From NCBI GenBank assembly GCA_963932465.1, contig OZ010800.1, positions 30,010,852 through 30,074,851 of the forward strand: a stretch of 64,000 bases of DNA. The letters run 5' to 3'. A program made the position numbers and the translations under genes. How positions within the stretch are numbered: position 1 is the stretch's first letter; each line of letters starts with the position of its first letter. Below the pieces are notes generated by a model that did not search any database, was not told the DNA's origin, and worked only from the letters and a program-made list of their open reading frames with translations. Positions 1-12,799 of the stretch are shown here, piece after piece. This stretch comes from Maratus speciosus. Its lineage: Eukaryota > Arthropoda > Arachnida > Araneae > Salticidae.

Positions 1-552
1 TCGGGGTCTGGGGGTCATGATCGATGAAAATATACCAAAATTTTTTGAAATCGCTTTCCTCCGAACGGCTGCAATAGGTAGCTTTTTGTAAAGAAATCTA
101 CCTAAAAGGGAAATTAAATTACTGTTTTCCAAATACTTGGAAAATTAGGAGTTCTAAATAAGTCTTTGAACAAAGAGTGATAATTTTTAATGATGTGGTA
201 ACCCAACAAACACAGAACTTTCGGGACACTGATGGGTTCGTTAGCCTTGGCCGAAAGTGTTCGATGCTGGCCCGCTATCATTGAAAGTTACGGGTCCGTA
301 AAAAAAGTGTCACGCCGGACACAATAAGGAGACAAGAAAATTGGCCGTAAATACAAGAAGTTGCCCACAATCGTGCCACTAATTTTTCACTAAAAATGAT
401 ACATAGCCTCCACATTTATTCTTTTAATGGCCACTAAAAATGATGTATAGCCAGAAGCTCGCCCTAGTCCAGCCATTTGTGTTTGCAAGAATAAAATTTA
501 GCCCAAAGCTGCCCGCAAAAATGCCACTGTCATGACATAAAGATTATTTAAG

Positions 553-1018
553 ATTCAAAGTTTGTTGCATAAAAAATACTTGTTGAAAAAATGTTTAAAC
601 GATAAAGTGTTTTTACATGAATAACTAATATATTATTAATCATTCAGTTGCACTTCTAAAAAAATTATAAATTTATTTATCTTGAACATTTTCAAAAATT
701 TCCAAAATACAATACTTGACATAGTGAATTTATTAATTTGTTTATTTATTCAATTATGCTTTTAAAAAATGTATATGTGATGCCATTTTTAAATAATTGT
801 ATTTCATATACATTTTTAAAATAATAATTGAAAAAAAAATTAATTAATTCACTATGCAAAGCACTGCATTTCGAAAATCTTCGAAAAAGTTCAAGATAAA
901 TAAATATATAATTTTTTTTAATGTACCTAAATAATTATTAATATATTGTTTTTCATGCAAGAACACTTAATCAATTAAATGAACTTTCAACAAGTATTTT
1001 TATAGATCAAATTTTGAA
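553..1018. repeat. Foldback / MITE-like inverted repeat
   Basis: About 230 bp on each side of a dyad near 787 are inverted copies of one another. ATTCAAAGTTTGTTGCATAA on the left matches, reversed, the bases ending at 1018. TTATTTATCTTGAAC near 677 matches GTTCAAGATAAATAA near 890. The arms carry several mismatches and indels, so the copy is old. No coding capacity and no clear target duplication were seen. Confidence 0.6.
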
Positions 1019-1290
1019 TTTACGCCTAAACAATTTATATAATCTTAATATATGTTTTTTAATTTACATTTAATTAGGTATTTTATTTATATTAAAAGAA
1101 TGTATTTGTGAATATATATACATTTCTTTCATTTTATCTGTTTTTTTAACTTATTAATAAGCCTGTTAGCAGTATATGTTTGTTTATTAAAGCAAATCAC
1201 AATCTGAAACACAATGAATATTTTTGCATCATTTAAATATTTCAAACTTTTACATTTAGATTTTTCCTTCACAGCTTAAGAGGTTACCTC

Positions 1291-1557
1291 ACTCACGCAA
1301 AAACACTCGCTCTCTAATGTTTATCCTAAGGGGGAAATTAAAAAAAAATATCTCGTTTGAATTTAATATTTTATAATATTTTTTGCATTGGTAGCTGAGG
1401 TCTGCCTCTATAAAGACAGGCTTTTTTTACTAGGATACTTTAGTCACTAAACAAAATCGAAAAAAGAAAAAAAAATCAAATGCGAACGAAATATTTAAAA
1501 TAATTTTTTTTCCATAGGATTAACATTAGCAAGCGGATGTTTTCGCGTATGAGTGAT
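1291..1557. repeat. Imperfect terminal inverted repeat element (MITE-like)
   Basis: TCACTCACGCAAAAACACTC at the left end matches, in reverse complement, the stretch ending at 1557 with a few changes. The match continues inward for about 75 bp, including AATGTTTATCC against GGATTAACATT. The 110 bp between the arms is AT-rich. It looks like a small non-autonomous DNA element. The family is unknown to me. Confidence 0.5.
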
Positions 1558-4220
1558 CTAGCACCAATAGTCAAACTTTACAATATGTTACTTTAATCTT
1601 TTAAAAACTATGAAAATTATTCGCAGTAATTTAAAATTTCATCACTAATTTAACAATTTCTTCTAAAAAAAATGCGTATTTTATCTTTATAGTAAAAATA
1701 AACTTTACTTAAATTAAAATATTCCAGCTTTCGCAATTTTTTTTATTACATACATGATCAGAAACCGACAATCATTACTTCGAAAAGGTGATAAAATTCG
1801 AAACTTTAAATGAAAAATTAGTAAAATACCCTCACTAATTCATATTTTACACAAAATTTTAATATAATGGAGAATAGGTGAATTACGTAATATATATTTA
1901 CTAAAATTAGAATATAATAAAATTAATTAAAAAAATACTTGTTATTTCATAAAAGCTAATATATTTTTATATTTTCTTATCAAACAGTCGTAAAAATATA
2001 GAGTGATGCAAAAAAAAAATTTACTTATTTTCTGTCCGATATTCTTTAATCATACGCACTGTATCAAGAATATTATAAAGCAAATATCATTCTGCGTTTG
2101 ATAAAATTACTTGTGGATTTATAATAATTAGTAAGTAACTATTTTTACACCCTACAACACTTTAACATTAATTGATGAAAAAAAAAAAAAATCAGATTAT
2201 AATAATGTAATACTTTAATAAATCAACATATACTATAGACTTAAAGACTTACCATAGCGTAGATCATGCCCTGTAAACAACCTTTCTTCTGAATGCAAAC
2301 TATAATCTTTGCTACAACTACAAGGAGTGAATGACAAAGCAGATTCAAAGTAGTCATGTGATGAATTTCTCCGAAATGCCTCCAGGCAACCCTGACCTTG
2401 AAGAGCTCCCTCTCATTCCCCCAATGTCTTCGCGAAATGTTTTTAGAGGGTGGATTTCTCTATACTGAAACTGAAGAAAGCTGAAGAAATGGAAGGGTGC
2501 AAAAATATTTAGGGGGATATTTTTAATAGTTGTTATCAGTTTTTATTCTAATAAATTAAAAGAAATTTTTTTACCTTCAAACATATTTTTTTCATATTTA
2601 TTTCTTTTGTTGCTTGGATTTTGTTTTCCCCTGTTTTTGAACGATAACGAAAGTTTTTATGAAATTTCAAAATGTAATGGAGGGGGGGGGGGGAGAATAT
2701 ACTATTAAAATTATTTTAACAATCAAAATTTAATAAAAATAACTAGTTTCTTTGGATTCACAATTATTTTTCTAAGAAATTAAGTAACTTCTTAACAAAA
2801 TAAATATGAATTATATCTTATAAAATATTGATAATAAATATCTTGTAGGATATAATCTATATTTATTAAAACAATTTCATGCAGTGTTTCGTTTTCACAA
2901 AACATATCGTTTAACCTTTAGGTGGTTCTCAAATCGCTTGTTCAACAATACGAAACGTTCTGATACAATTTCTGACTCAATTTTAAACGTAAAGGCATAA
3001 AATTGGCAAGCCTAACTACTGGAGGGATTTTGAATTGAAATGAGTTTTCCATTTTCTGATAAATAAATTATATATAAAATTATAAGCAATTGTTGTCACG
3101 TGACAACCGTTTTTTCTCCTGTCTCGAGTTCGAAAAATCGTGTCAAAATGCCCACTTTAACTGTATTTTCTAAAAAAATTTTTGCATAGCAAAAAATGGA
3201 AAACGCTTTTCGATTGCATAGTTTCTGAATAACAGCACCTGCCGTTTCATGCGTTTCCAAAAAAAAAAAAAAAAAATCAAATATGTGTCAGAAAGTAGAC
3301 GCTCTTTGGATCTGAGAACATTCTTAACAAATATCTTCGATACTTACACTTTAAATCACATTTCAAATTGTATGAAAAATTCCTCGCAGCAAGTCTATAA
3401 TTATGAATTGTATTTTATTAAAAGATTATTCAGATTGGAATTGTTTTTGATGGTTAAAGATTTTTTCTTTAAAAGAAAACTTTTTGATTATGCATTCAGA
3501 ATGACATATTTTGCTTTTGTATGTTAGGGAAAATGTTTTTCCATTGAAACTGATAATAAATATTGTTATAATTTTTATATTGTTCAACTGAATATTTCTT
3601 ATTATTTTTTTACATTTTACATTTCTATTTACAAAAAAGGAGGAATTTATAAAAAGTGTACTCTATTTCATTCCAGCGTGCTTAGAAAAAACATACATAA
3701 ATATATTTTAAGATGTAATTTGTAGACAAGAAAATTTTATTTGTAATTTATTAGAATGCGTAAAAAAAGTAAGTCTTTTAATATATATTTTAGTGCATAA
3801 AAAATAAATTTTGCACGTTATTGCATACTTTCACCAAAACATAGATTTTGAATAAGGAAAATTATGTTGAAAAATTGAAGAAAAAGAATTTTTCTATTTC
3901 TTTCAATCAATATATCAAACAGATTAAACTGGTCCAGTTATTTTCACCCGATTCTGGTCTTTTATATACTAGCCGGAATTTTTACTTCAGTGGTTTATGG
4001 GCAGGAAAACAGCACTCGTTTTCGCCACACTCGCCCGTTATCAGTTAGACGATGGCTACCGGATGTAATGGCTCATCAGTTAATATAAAACGGTGGTTTG
4101 ATACAAATGGCCGGAATTCTGTTTGCTCCAAAGCTCCCAGAATGCGGCCAGATTTTTAGTGTTTGCTGGGAAGCTTCCGCAAAATCAAAATCAAGGTTAG
4201 AAAAACATATCTGGATAATG

Positions 4221-4436
4221 ATGAGTAGTATATGCGGCCCATTATAAGACACACGAAACAGCCCCTATTCCCCAAAAAGATGAAAAAAATAGAAATCTGC
4301 AAACCTAATTGATCAAAAATGCCATTTTTTTTTTAACTTTTCGAAAAAATTCCTTTTCAGTTAAAATTTCAATTTTTCTTTCATCTATTTGGGGAATAGG
4401 GGCTGTTTTCTGTGTCTTATAATGGGCCCCATATAC
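4221..4436. repeat. Short inverted repeat, about 55 bp arms
   Basis: CCCATTATAAGACAC near 4230 and GTGTCTTATAATGGG near 4411 are inverted copies, and the match continues through GCCCCTATTCCCC against GGGGAATAGGGGC. The loop is about 100 bp and AT-rich. It is probably a small palindromic MITE. Confidence 0.5.
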
Positions 4437-4537
4437 TACACATATACTTTTGTAATAAAAAAGCACTACTTTTCTCATTTTTTCCAAAAAAAAAAAAACA
4501 TTATAAACGAATGAAAAAATGTATAATTGATTTTTAA

Positions 4538-4618
4538 GATACTACATTAAAATTTCCCCTTTTCAAGCTTCATAAAGAACAAGTAATAAATGATAAAAAA
4601 GTGAGATTTGAAGATAAT
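4538..4618 (+). pseudogene. Possible upstream part of the frame interrupted by the palindrome
   Basis: The frame that runs into the palindrome insertion site is open from just after a TAA at 4535 to 4618. It continues in register, counting the GATAAT duplication once, into the open frame at 13383-13463. Only about 27 codons are visible on this side, upstream of which the frame is closed, and no domain can be named. I infer this is the left half of a small gene of the Polinton-like element split by insertion. Chance is a real alternative for so short a frame. Confidence 0.3.
4613..4618 (+). repeat. Left 6-bp target-site duplication (GATAAT)
   Basis: GATAAT lies immediately before the AGTAGGGG terminus. 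The same six bases, in the same orientation, lie immediately after the CCCCTACT terminus at 13377-13382. A perfect 6-bp duplication at both ends of a palindrome marks integrase- or transposase-mediated insertion. Confidence 0.9.
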
Positions 4619-5140
4619 AGTAGGGGAAAAAGGACAGTTCAGCGCCATAAGGCGGATTGCGGATTGGGAGGATTGAGGAGGAGGGAGGAATCCACCTTGT
4701 GGATGGAGGAGGAGGGAGGAATCCACCTGTTGGGAGACTTATCCTATAGTAGGAGGGGTTAAATGTTGGAGGGGGCTTAATTTTTGAGGGGGCTTAATTT
4801 TTGAGAGGGGCTTAATTTTTTTTTTCGAATCGACATAGAGTAGAAATGGAAATATCATACTATAACATAGAGATGTAGGTATTTTCGAAAGGGACTTTGA
4901 GGAGCCTAAATTTTTTAGAGGGGCTTATTTTTTTAGGGGGGCTTAATTTTTAAAGTTGATTTTTTTTTTTTTTTTTTTTTTTTTTCTGAATTGTCTTAGA
5001 ATTTGAATGAAGATAAAAATGTCTTATGTTTTCTGAAAAAAATTTTTGATGCTGCCATCTGTATGCGGTAGTGTGAATTTATTATTGAAAATAGTATTTT
5101 ATTTTTGAAAAGTTTTGAGGAAGGTTTGAACCTGCAAAAT

Positions 5141-5193
5141 AGTCTCTTGGCTCGATGATATGTTGAAGACTTAACTAATCGAGCCAAGAAACT
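5141..5193. other. 16-bp-stem hairpin in the left arm
   Basis: This is the mirror copy of the hairpin at 12800-12852. AGTCTCTTGGCTCGAT pairs with ATCGAGCCAAGAAACT with one mismatch, across a 21-nt loop. The stem lies inside a 63-codon open frame that I do not accept as a gene. Confidence 0.6.
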
Positions 5194-7439
5194 ATGTCTA
5201 TATGTTTATATTTTAGATGTTTCAAAACAAAAAATTGTATTCCCCCTTCTGTATGCGCAAAGAGAGGTTGGTTTCTCAAGATAACTCATTAATACCTATT
5301 TTAACTGCTCACTCTGCGAATTTTTTTAATGTGTATGATTTTTAGTTTAACTGATTTTATCGATTTTGTGAATGAGAGTTTGATTATTTTACGCACAAAT
5401 GTATGATCATTTTAGAAAGCCGTGGTTTCGAACCTGCGAACTCCCATTCAAATTTCATTTTTTGTAACTGATAAGCTATCCACTATTCAAACCGCGCCCC
5501 AATATTTTCTAACTTACTTTTGAACACTACATATTTTTAAAAATACTTACCTCTTCCTCTTTCTTATACTAGGGAAGTTAATACAATTTATGTTTAAATT
5601 GAAGAAATAATTAATTTTTTATATTTCTTTAATAAGCAAGTCATTTTTGTAGATCGATTAGAAGGCTACCAAACGATTTGAATTAAACATTGTTTTTACC
5701 AGTATTAATCCACCTAAGTTTAGAATTGTACTTTTTCTTGTGAACCATATCCTATTCATTTAATCGTTTGAAATTTCAAATAGACTTCCTAAACCCCATT
5801 ATCAACGTTTCTCACTATCTTGCAGATTTTCTATTTATCAATTATTATAATTTCAATCAACTCATAGTTTGTTATTGCAATAGATAATTATTTGATGATT
5901 CTACACTAGTTCTAATGAATTTTAAAACTAGTACTTCAATTCAACTCATTCTTTTATACAGTTTAATAAATTTAGTATGAATTGGTTTGTCATATATTTA
6001 ACTGAAATAATAAAATTAATGTGTAAAACCTTAGAATGACGAATTCAAAAACGTAACAATTATACTTTTTTGTGAACCATATGTTTCATCTGCTATTTCA
6101 AATCGACTTTATACATCACCCTTTCAGCAGATGCTTACTGACTCATACAAACATTCAACAAGTAATCAGCTTTTCAACACAAAATAACTAATATGTAAAT
6201 AAGGATAACTATTGGTTTTAGGAGAGATTATTACACTTAGACACAAATTTCAACTATTCAAAAAAGTTTGGTAAATCTTTACTTCCGTTTATAAACATGA
6301 TTAATCTTATCAGCAGATATCAACTGTCTTTGTTATACATTTGATAAGCGAATACTATCTTAGGAAAATGTTATCTAATTCGTTTTAATTGTCTTTTTCG
6401 TGGGAAATGTAACTGCTTACTTCATTCTACAATTATTTACTCGGATTTTTCGAAGAGATTTCAAACATAAACTTATCGACTGTCTTTCTTAATCATGTAA
6501 TAGGTGAATGGAATCTTTTTATCAGGAAATAGTAATTATTTCAAAAGTGAAAATGATTTTTGGAGATATTTTAATAGTTTTTAACAAATTCTACTTTCAG
6601 AAAAGATAGCATTTTTTTGGATTGTAACACAACCTTTTAATATACTACGTGAATTGAAATATTTTATTTTCTGCATTTAAGTGACCAAAACTTTCAATTT
6701 TAATACATATATTTTAGTTTTATAATTTGTTTTTATTTAGAAGGGATTTTCGTGAATTCTTATCTTTTAACCAGAAATGACGAAATCGATAATTTATCAT
6801 TATTTTCACATTCATCATAGTAAAACTATTTTAATTTTTAGCATTTTAATAAACAGAAAAAAAAATGATTGTTTATTACCAAAGCACTACTTATTAGAAT
6901 TTTTTCCTATAAATTACTTTTTGAAGGTTTTCTAAAAACCCATTAATCGATTACACTAAAGGCGATTTTTTTGAAGAAACATTGTTTGATTTGCTAAAAG
7001 TTAGGAATAATTTAAAATCAATTAGAATAATTTCATGTAAGTTAAAGAATAATAACTTATGTTTTTTACACAAATAAGTTTTTTTTAATCGAAAATTACT
7101 TTTCTGAAATACAGCACTCCTTATTTTTACCATACTTGATTTTATAAAAAATATTTTCAAAATTAAAAAAAATTGTAAGTAAAAAAAAAAGTTTTCAAAA
7201 TTAAAAAAAAAAAATTGTAAATAAAAAAAATATTAAAAAGTTTATAAAAATAAAAAGCTAAAAAAAAAAAAAAAACTTTGTAAAAAGTTTTCAAAATTAA
7301 GTTATCAAAATTAAAAAAAAAAATAATAATAAATTATGTTATCAAAAGTCAGTTCACATAACTGTATACGTATCTGACTTTCATAATTAAAAAAGTTATC
7401 AAAAAGTTGAATTAGATTGCAAATACAAGTATACAATCA

Positions 7440-7845
7440 ATCATATATCAATCAGTCATAGCAATTAATCGTTCAATCAATTAACCAATCAATGATATCA
7501 ATTAATCAATAAATCAAACCAATCAATCAATCATATTAATCAACCAAACAATAATATCAATCAGTCATATCGATCAATAAATCAATCCAATCAATCATAT
7601 TAATCAACCAAACAATAATATCAATCAGTCATATCGATCAATAAATCAAACCAATCAATCATATTAATCAACCAAACAATAATATCAATTAATCATATCA
7701 ATCAATCAACCAATCATTCATATCAGTCAATCATATCAATCAATCAACCAATCATTCATATCAGTCAATCATATCAATCAACCAACATTCATATCAATCA
7801 ATGATTCATATTAATCATATCAATCGATCAATCAAGATACCGAAT
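7440..7845. repeat. Diverged minisatellite, left arm
   Basis: The segment is built from variants of ATCAATCAATCATAT. Between about 7515 and 7690 a longer unit of about 57 bp, containing AACCAAACAATAATATCAAT, occurs three times. There are no conserved repeats with unique spacers, so this is not a CRISPR array. The mirror copy lies at about 10148-10553. Confidence 0.8.
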
Positions 7846-8527
7846 ACAAGTATTCATACAAATAAATCACATCAATTGCAGCTCAAGTATTACAAGTTAG
7901 TATAATAACATTATAAGAAAGTTCTGAATTAATACAATGATTAACTACCAACATTTTGTAACAGCACTTTTACAAAAGCAATGTATGAATAGATATTTTA
8001 GTTACAAAAATATTTAAAATGCTTTTGAAAGTTAACAAAATTATTTTCCAAAAATGTTAAAAACATTACAAGCTGCTAAAACCTACAATTTAACAAGAAT
8101 GAGTTGTCCTATATTTCCTTTCTATTTGCATTTGAGCATATGTATACGGATTCCTCCTTTTAATTATGTTCTGTGGTATACACTTAAAATATATATAGTA
8201 TATATAAAACATTAAATTAAAATATTCTTTAGTTATTAAAAAGTTTTAAAAATTAGCAATTTTTTTAATATTATAAGATAACAAAAATTATTTTGTAATT
8301 TATTAAAAGTGAATTTACCTATCGCTATATATGCGTTTCATAAGATAAATCTTCTTTATGTTAACATCCTACCCACATTTTATTTTATAGTTATACACAT
8401 CGAAACGAAAAAAAAAAATAAACAATCTATTATTAAATTCTTCAATTTAAAATTTTAATACATACATACTTAAACATTTATATAAAAATAATGAACTCAC
8501 CATGTTTGAACTCAGAAAAGAGATGAT

Positions 8528-8640
8528 GAGCTTATCACGTGGTAGATTATGACGTAATCAATTAGATATCACGTGCCTTCCTCGTGCCTTTTGATTGTCT
8601 TATCTACAATCAGATTGTATTATCAATCACGTGATCTAAC
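8528..8640 (-). promoter_or_regulatory. Promoter-like cluster of CACGTG boxes near the dyad, left arm
   Basis: Three CACGTG E-box palindromes (8536, 8570, 8628) and a TGACGTAA CRE-like site lie within about 100 bp. On the minus strand, reading away from the palindrome centre, they are followed by an ATG directly joined to GTGAGT, a good splice-donor match. This could be an outward promoter with a first exon. It is inference from motif clustering only. Confidence 0.3.
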
Positions 8641-8963
8641 TGATATGAGTTTATGCCAAGACACTAGCCATTTTCACTTCAGTCATCGAATATGTAGGTC
8701 GTATATTTTTTTGAAAGTCTTTTATTTTATGGAATCTTCAGCAACATGACATCAGATATTTGCAAATAAAATCCTATTAAAATCTTTCTCGAAATTGTGA
8801 ACAAAGATTAATTTTCATATTGTTTAAGTATAATCATTGATTATTTAACTGGATAATAATATTTTTAGAAGTAACTTAAATTTCTTATAAAAACGGAAGT
8901 ATTTATTGCATCATTCATAGAATTCAAGTTTGAATATTAACCAAGTTTTTTAAACTTTTATAA

Positions 8964-9029
8964 TTTATACTAGTATTTAGTATATACTAGTACTTAGTAA
9001 AAACTAGTATATATTCTAGTATAAAGAGT
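8964..9029. other. 66-bp spacer at the palindrome dyad
   Basis: The only sequence not fully mirrored between the arms. It is itself partly symmetrical: TTTATACTAG at its left end pairs with CTAGTATAAA near its right end. It also contains several variants of ACTAGTA in a row. It could extend the cruciform as a bubbled stem. Confidence 0.8.
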
Positions 9030-9352
9030 TTATAAAAGTTTAAAAAACTTGGTTAATATTCAAACTTGAATTCTATGAATGATGCAATAAATACTTCCGT
9101 TTTTATAAGAAATTTAAGTTACTTCTAAAAATATTATTATCCAGTTAAATAATCAATGATTATACTTAAACAATATGAAAATTAATCTTTGTTCACAATT
9201 TCGAGAAAGATTTTAATAGGATTTTATTTGCAAATATCTGATGTCATGTTGCTGAAGATTCCATAAAATAAAAGACTTTCAAAAAAATATACGACCTACA
9301 TATTCGATGACTGAAGTGAAAATGGCTAGTGTCTTGGCATAAACTCATATCA

Positions 9353-9495
9353 GTTAGATCACGTGATTGATAATACAATCTGATTGTAGATAAGACAATC
9401 AAAAGGCACGAGGAAGGCACGTGATATCTAATTGATTACGTCATAATCTACCACGTGATAAGCTCATCATCTCTTTTCTGAGTTCAAACATGGTG
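9353..9495 (+). promoter_or_regulatory. Promoter-like CACGTG cluster with ATG-GTGAGT, right arm
   Basis: Mirror copy of 8528-8640. Three CACGTG sites at about 9360, 9418 and 9452 are followed at 9490-9492 by ATG immediately joined to GTGAGT. Read outward from the dyad this resembles a core promoter plus a short exon ending in a splice donor. No matching downstream exon could be identified in the arm. Confidence 0.3.
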
Positions 9496-10147
9496 AGTTC
9501 ATTATTTTTATATAAATGTTTAAGTATGTATGTATTAAAATTTTAAATTGAAGAATTTAATAATAGATTGTTTATTTTTTTTTTTTTCGTTTCGATGTGT
9601 ATAACTATAAAATAAAATGTGGGTAGGATGTTAACATAAAGAAGATTTATCTTATGAAACGCATATATAGCGATAGGTAAATTCACTTTTAATAAGTTAC
9701 AAAATAATTTTTGTTATCTTATAATATTAAAAAAATTGCTAATTTTTAAAACTTTTTAATAACTAAAGAATATTTTAATTTAATGTTTTATATATACTAT
9801 ATATATTTTAAGTGTATACCACAGAACATAATTAAAAGGAGGAATCCGTATACATATGCTCAAATGCAAATAGAAAGGAAATATAGGACAACTCATTCTT
9901 GTTAAATTGTAGGTTTTAGCAGCTTGTAATGTTTTTAACATTTTTGGAAAATAATTTTGTTAACTTTCAAAAGCATTTTAAATATTTTTGTAACTAAAAT
10001 ATCTATTCATACATTGCTTTTGTAAAAGTGCTGTTACAAAATGTTGGTAGTTAATCATTGTATTAATTCAGAACTTTCTTATAATGTTATTATACTAACT
10101 TGTAATACTTGAGCTGCAATTGATGTGATTTATTTGTATGAATACTT

Positions 10148-10553
10148 GTATTCGGTATCTTGATTGATCGATTGATATGATTAATATGAATCATTGATTG
10201 ATATGAATGTTGGTTGATTGATATGATTGACTGATATGAATGATTGGTTGATTGATTGATATGATTGACTGATATGAATGATTGGTTGATTGATTGATAT
10301 GATTAATTGATATTATTGTTTGGTTGATTAATATGATTGATTGGTTTGATTTATTGATCGATATGACTGATTGATATTATTGTTTGGTTGATTAATATGA
10401 TTGATTGGATTGATTTATTGATCGATATGACTGATTGATATTATTGTTTGGTTGATTAATATGATTGATTGATTGGTTTGATTTATTGATTAATTGATAT
10501 CATTGATTGGTTAATTGATTGAACGATTAATTGCTATGACTGATTGATATATG
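10148..10553. repeat. Diverged minisatellite, right arm
   Basis: Reverse complement of the left-arm minisatellite, built from variants of ATGATTGATTGGTTGATT. Three copies of a ~57 bp unit contain ATTGATATTATTGTTTGGTT. Confidence 0.8.
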
Positions 10554-12496
10554 ATTGATTGTATACTTGTATTTGCAATCTAATTCAACTTTTTGATAAC
10601 TTTTTTAATTATGAAAGTCAGATACGTATACAGTTATGTGAACTGACTTTTGATAACATAATTTATTATTTTTTTTTTTTAATTTTGATAACTTAATTTT
10701 GAAAACTTTTTACAAAGTTTTTTTTTTTTTTTTAGCTTTTTATTTTTATAAACTTTTTAATATTTTTTTTATTTACAATTTTTTTTTTTTAATTTTGAAA
10801 ACTTTTTTTTTTACTTACAATTTTTTTTAATTTTGAAAATATTTTTTATAAAATCAAGTATGGTAAAAATAAGGAGTGCTGTATTTCAGAAAAGTAATTT
10901 TCGATTAAAAAAAACTTATTTGTGTAAAAAACATAAGTTATTATTCTTTAACTTACATGAAATTATTCTAATTGATTTTAAATTATTCCTAACTTTTAGC
11001 AAATCAAACAATGTTTCTTCAAAAAAATCGCCTTTAGTGTAATCGATTAATGGGTTTTTAGAAAACCTTCAAAAAGTAATTTATAGGAAAAAATTCTAAT
11101 AAGTAGTGCTTTGGTAATAAACAATCATTTTTTTTTCTGTTTATTAAAATGCTAAAAATTAAAATAGTTTTACTATGATGAATGTGAAAATAATGATAAA
11201 TTATCGATTTCGTCATTTCTGGTTAAAAGATAAGAATTCACGAAAATCCCTTCTAAATAAAAACAAATTATAAAACTAAAATATATGTATTAAAATTGAA
11301 AGTTTTGGTCACTTAAATGCAGAAAATAAAATATTTCAATTCACGTAGTATATTAAAAGGTTGTGTTACAATCCAAAAAAATGCTATCTTTTCTGAAAGT
11401 AGAATTTGTTAAAAACTATTAAAATATCTCCAAAAATCATTTTCACTTTTGAAATAATTACTATTTCCTGATAAAAAGATTCCATTCACCTATTACATGA
11501 TTAAGAAAGACAGTCGATAAGTTTATGTTTGAAATCTCTTCGAAAAATCCGAGTAAATAATTGTAGAATGAAGTAAGCAGTTACATTTCCCACGAAAAAG
11601 ACAATTAAAACGAATTAGATAACATTTTCCTAAGATAGTATTCGCTTATCAAATGTATAACAAAGACAGTTGATATCTGCTGATAAGATTAATCATGTTT
11701 ATAAACGGAAGTAAAGATTTACCAAACTTTTTTGAATAGTTGAAATTTGTGTCTAAGTGTAATAATCTCTCCTAAAACCAATAGTTATCCTTATTTACAT
11801 ATTAGTTATTTTGTGTTGAAAAGCTGATTACTTGTTGAATGTTTGTATGAGTCAGTAAGCATCTGCTGAAAGGGTGATGTATAAAGTCGATTTGAAATAG
11901 CAGATGAAACATATGGTTCACAAAAAAGTATAATTGTTACGTTTTTGAATTCGTCATTCTAAGGTTTTACACATTAATTTTATTATTTCAGTTAAATATA
12001 TGACAAACCAATTCATACTAAATTTATTAAACTGTATAAAAGAATGAGTTGAATTGAAGTACTAGTTTTAAAATTCATTAGAACTAGTGTAGAATCATCA
12101 AATAATTATCTATTGCAATAACAAACTATGAGTTGATTGAAATTATAATAATTGATAAATAGAAAATCTGCAAGATAGTGAGAAACGTTGATAATGGGGT
12201 TTAGGAAGTCTATTTGAAATTTCAAACGATTAAATGAATAGGATATGGTTCACAAGAAAAAGTACAATTCTAAACTTAGGTGGATTAATACTGGTAAAAA
12301 CAATGTTTAATTCAAATCGTTTGGTAGCCTTCTAATCGATCTACAAAAATGACTTGCTTATTAAAGAAATATAAAAAATTAATTATTTCTTCAATTTAAA
12401 CATAAATTGTATTAACTTCCCTAGTATAAGAAAGAGGAAGAGGTAAGTATTTTTAAAAATATGTAGTGTTCAAAAGTAAGTTAGAAAATATTGGGG

Positions 12497-12579
12497 CGCG
12501 GTTTGAATAGTGGATAGCTTATCAGTTACAAAAAATGAAATTTGAATGGGAGTTCGCAGGTTCGAAACCACGGCTTTCT
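12497..12579 (+). other. tRNA-like segment with a B-box match (mirrored at about 5414-5496)
   Basis: GGTTCGAAACC near 12560 fits the RNA polymerase III B-box consensus exactly. About 50 bp upstream, TGGATAGCTTATCAGTTA is a weak A-box. Acceptor and T stems do not pair properly, so this is at most a tRNA-derived relic or SINE-like promoter. A second B-box-like GGTTCAAACC lies near 12861. Confidence 0.3.
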
Positions 12580-12799
12580 AAAATGATCATACATTTGTGC
12601 GTAAAATAATCAAACTCTCATTCACAAAATCGATAAAATCAGTTAAACTAAAAATCATACACATTAAAAAAATTCGCAGAGTGAGCAGTTAAAATAGGTA
12701 TTAATGAGTTATCTTGAGAAACCAACCTCTCTTTGCGCATACAGAAGGGGGAATACAATTTTTTGTTTTGAAACATCTAAAATATAAACATATAGACAT

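Larger units (their letters stand above)
1..4612. other. AT-rich flank without recognisable genes
   Basis: This stretch is very AT-rich with many homopolymer runs, including a G run near 2682-2693. Its short open frames (for example 3249-3527) are of low complexity and show no motif. Two somewhat GC-richer patches, about 190-540 and 3930-4170, read like decayed repeats. The first begins near ACCCAACAAACAC and the second ends near GTGTTTGCTGGG, so they may be distant ends of one old element, but I cannot prove it. Three small inverted repeats are listed separately. The last bases before 4613 belong to the frame interrupted by the palindrome. Confidence 0.6.
4619..8963 (+). repeat. Left arm of the giant palindrome
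   Basis: Reading inward from the outer end: a GC-richer terminus with GAGGAGGAGGGAGGAATCC twice in tandem; several GGGGCTTAATTTTT motifs; a T run near 4961-4985; a 16-bp-stem hairpin (5141-5193); a tRNA-like B-box segment; about 1.5 kb of AT-rich DNA; an A-rich stretch (7165-7330); a diverged minisatellite (7440-7845); and a segment near 8530-8640 with three CACGTG sites. All of these recur in reverse order in the right arm. Confidence 0.88.

Noticed and set aside
3249..3527. 92-codon frame with lysine-rich start
   Set aside because: The lysines come from an A run and the rest is low-complexity F/L/Y-rich text.
7440..7845. CRISPR-like array
   Set aside because: Repeats are short diverged ATCAATC variants without fixed-length unique spacers, and the genome is eukaryotic.
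10833..11042. 69-codon protein present in both palindrome arms
   Set aside because: Identity between arms only reflects the palindrome. The composition is that of AT-rich noise and there is no motif or start context.
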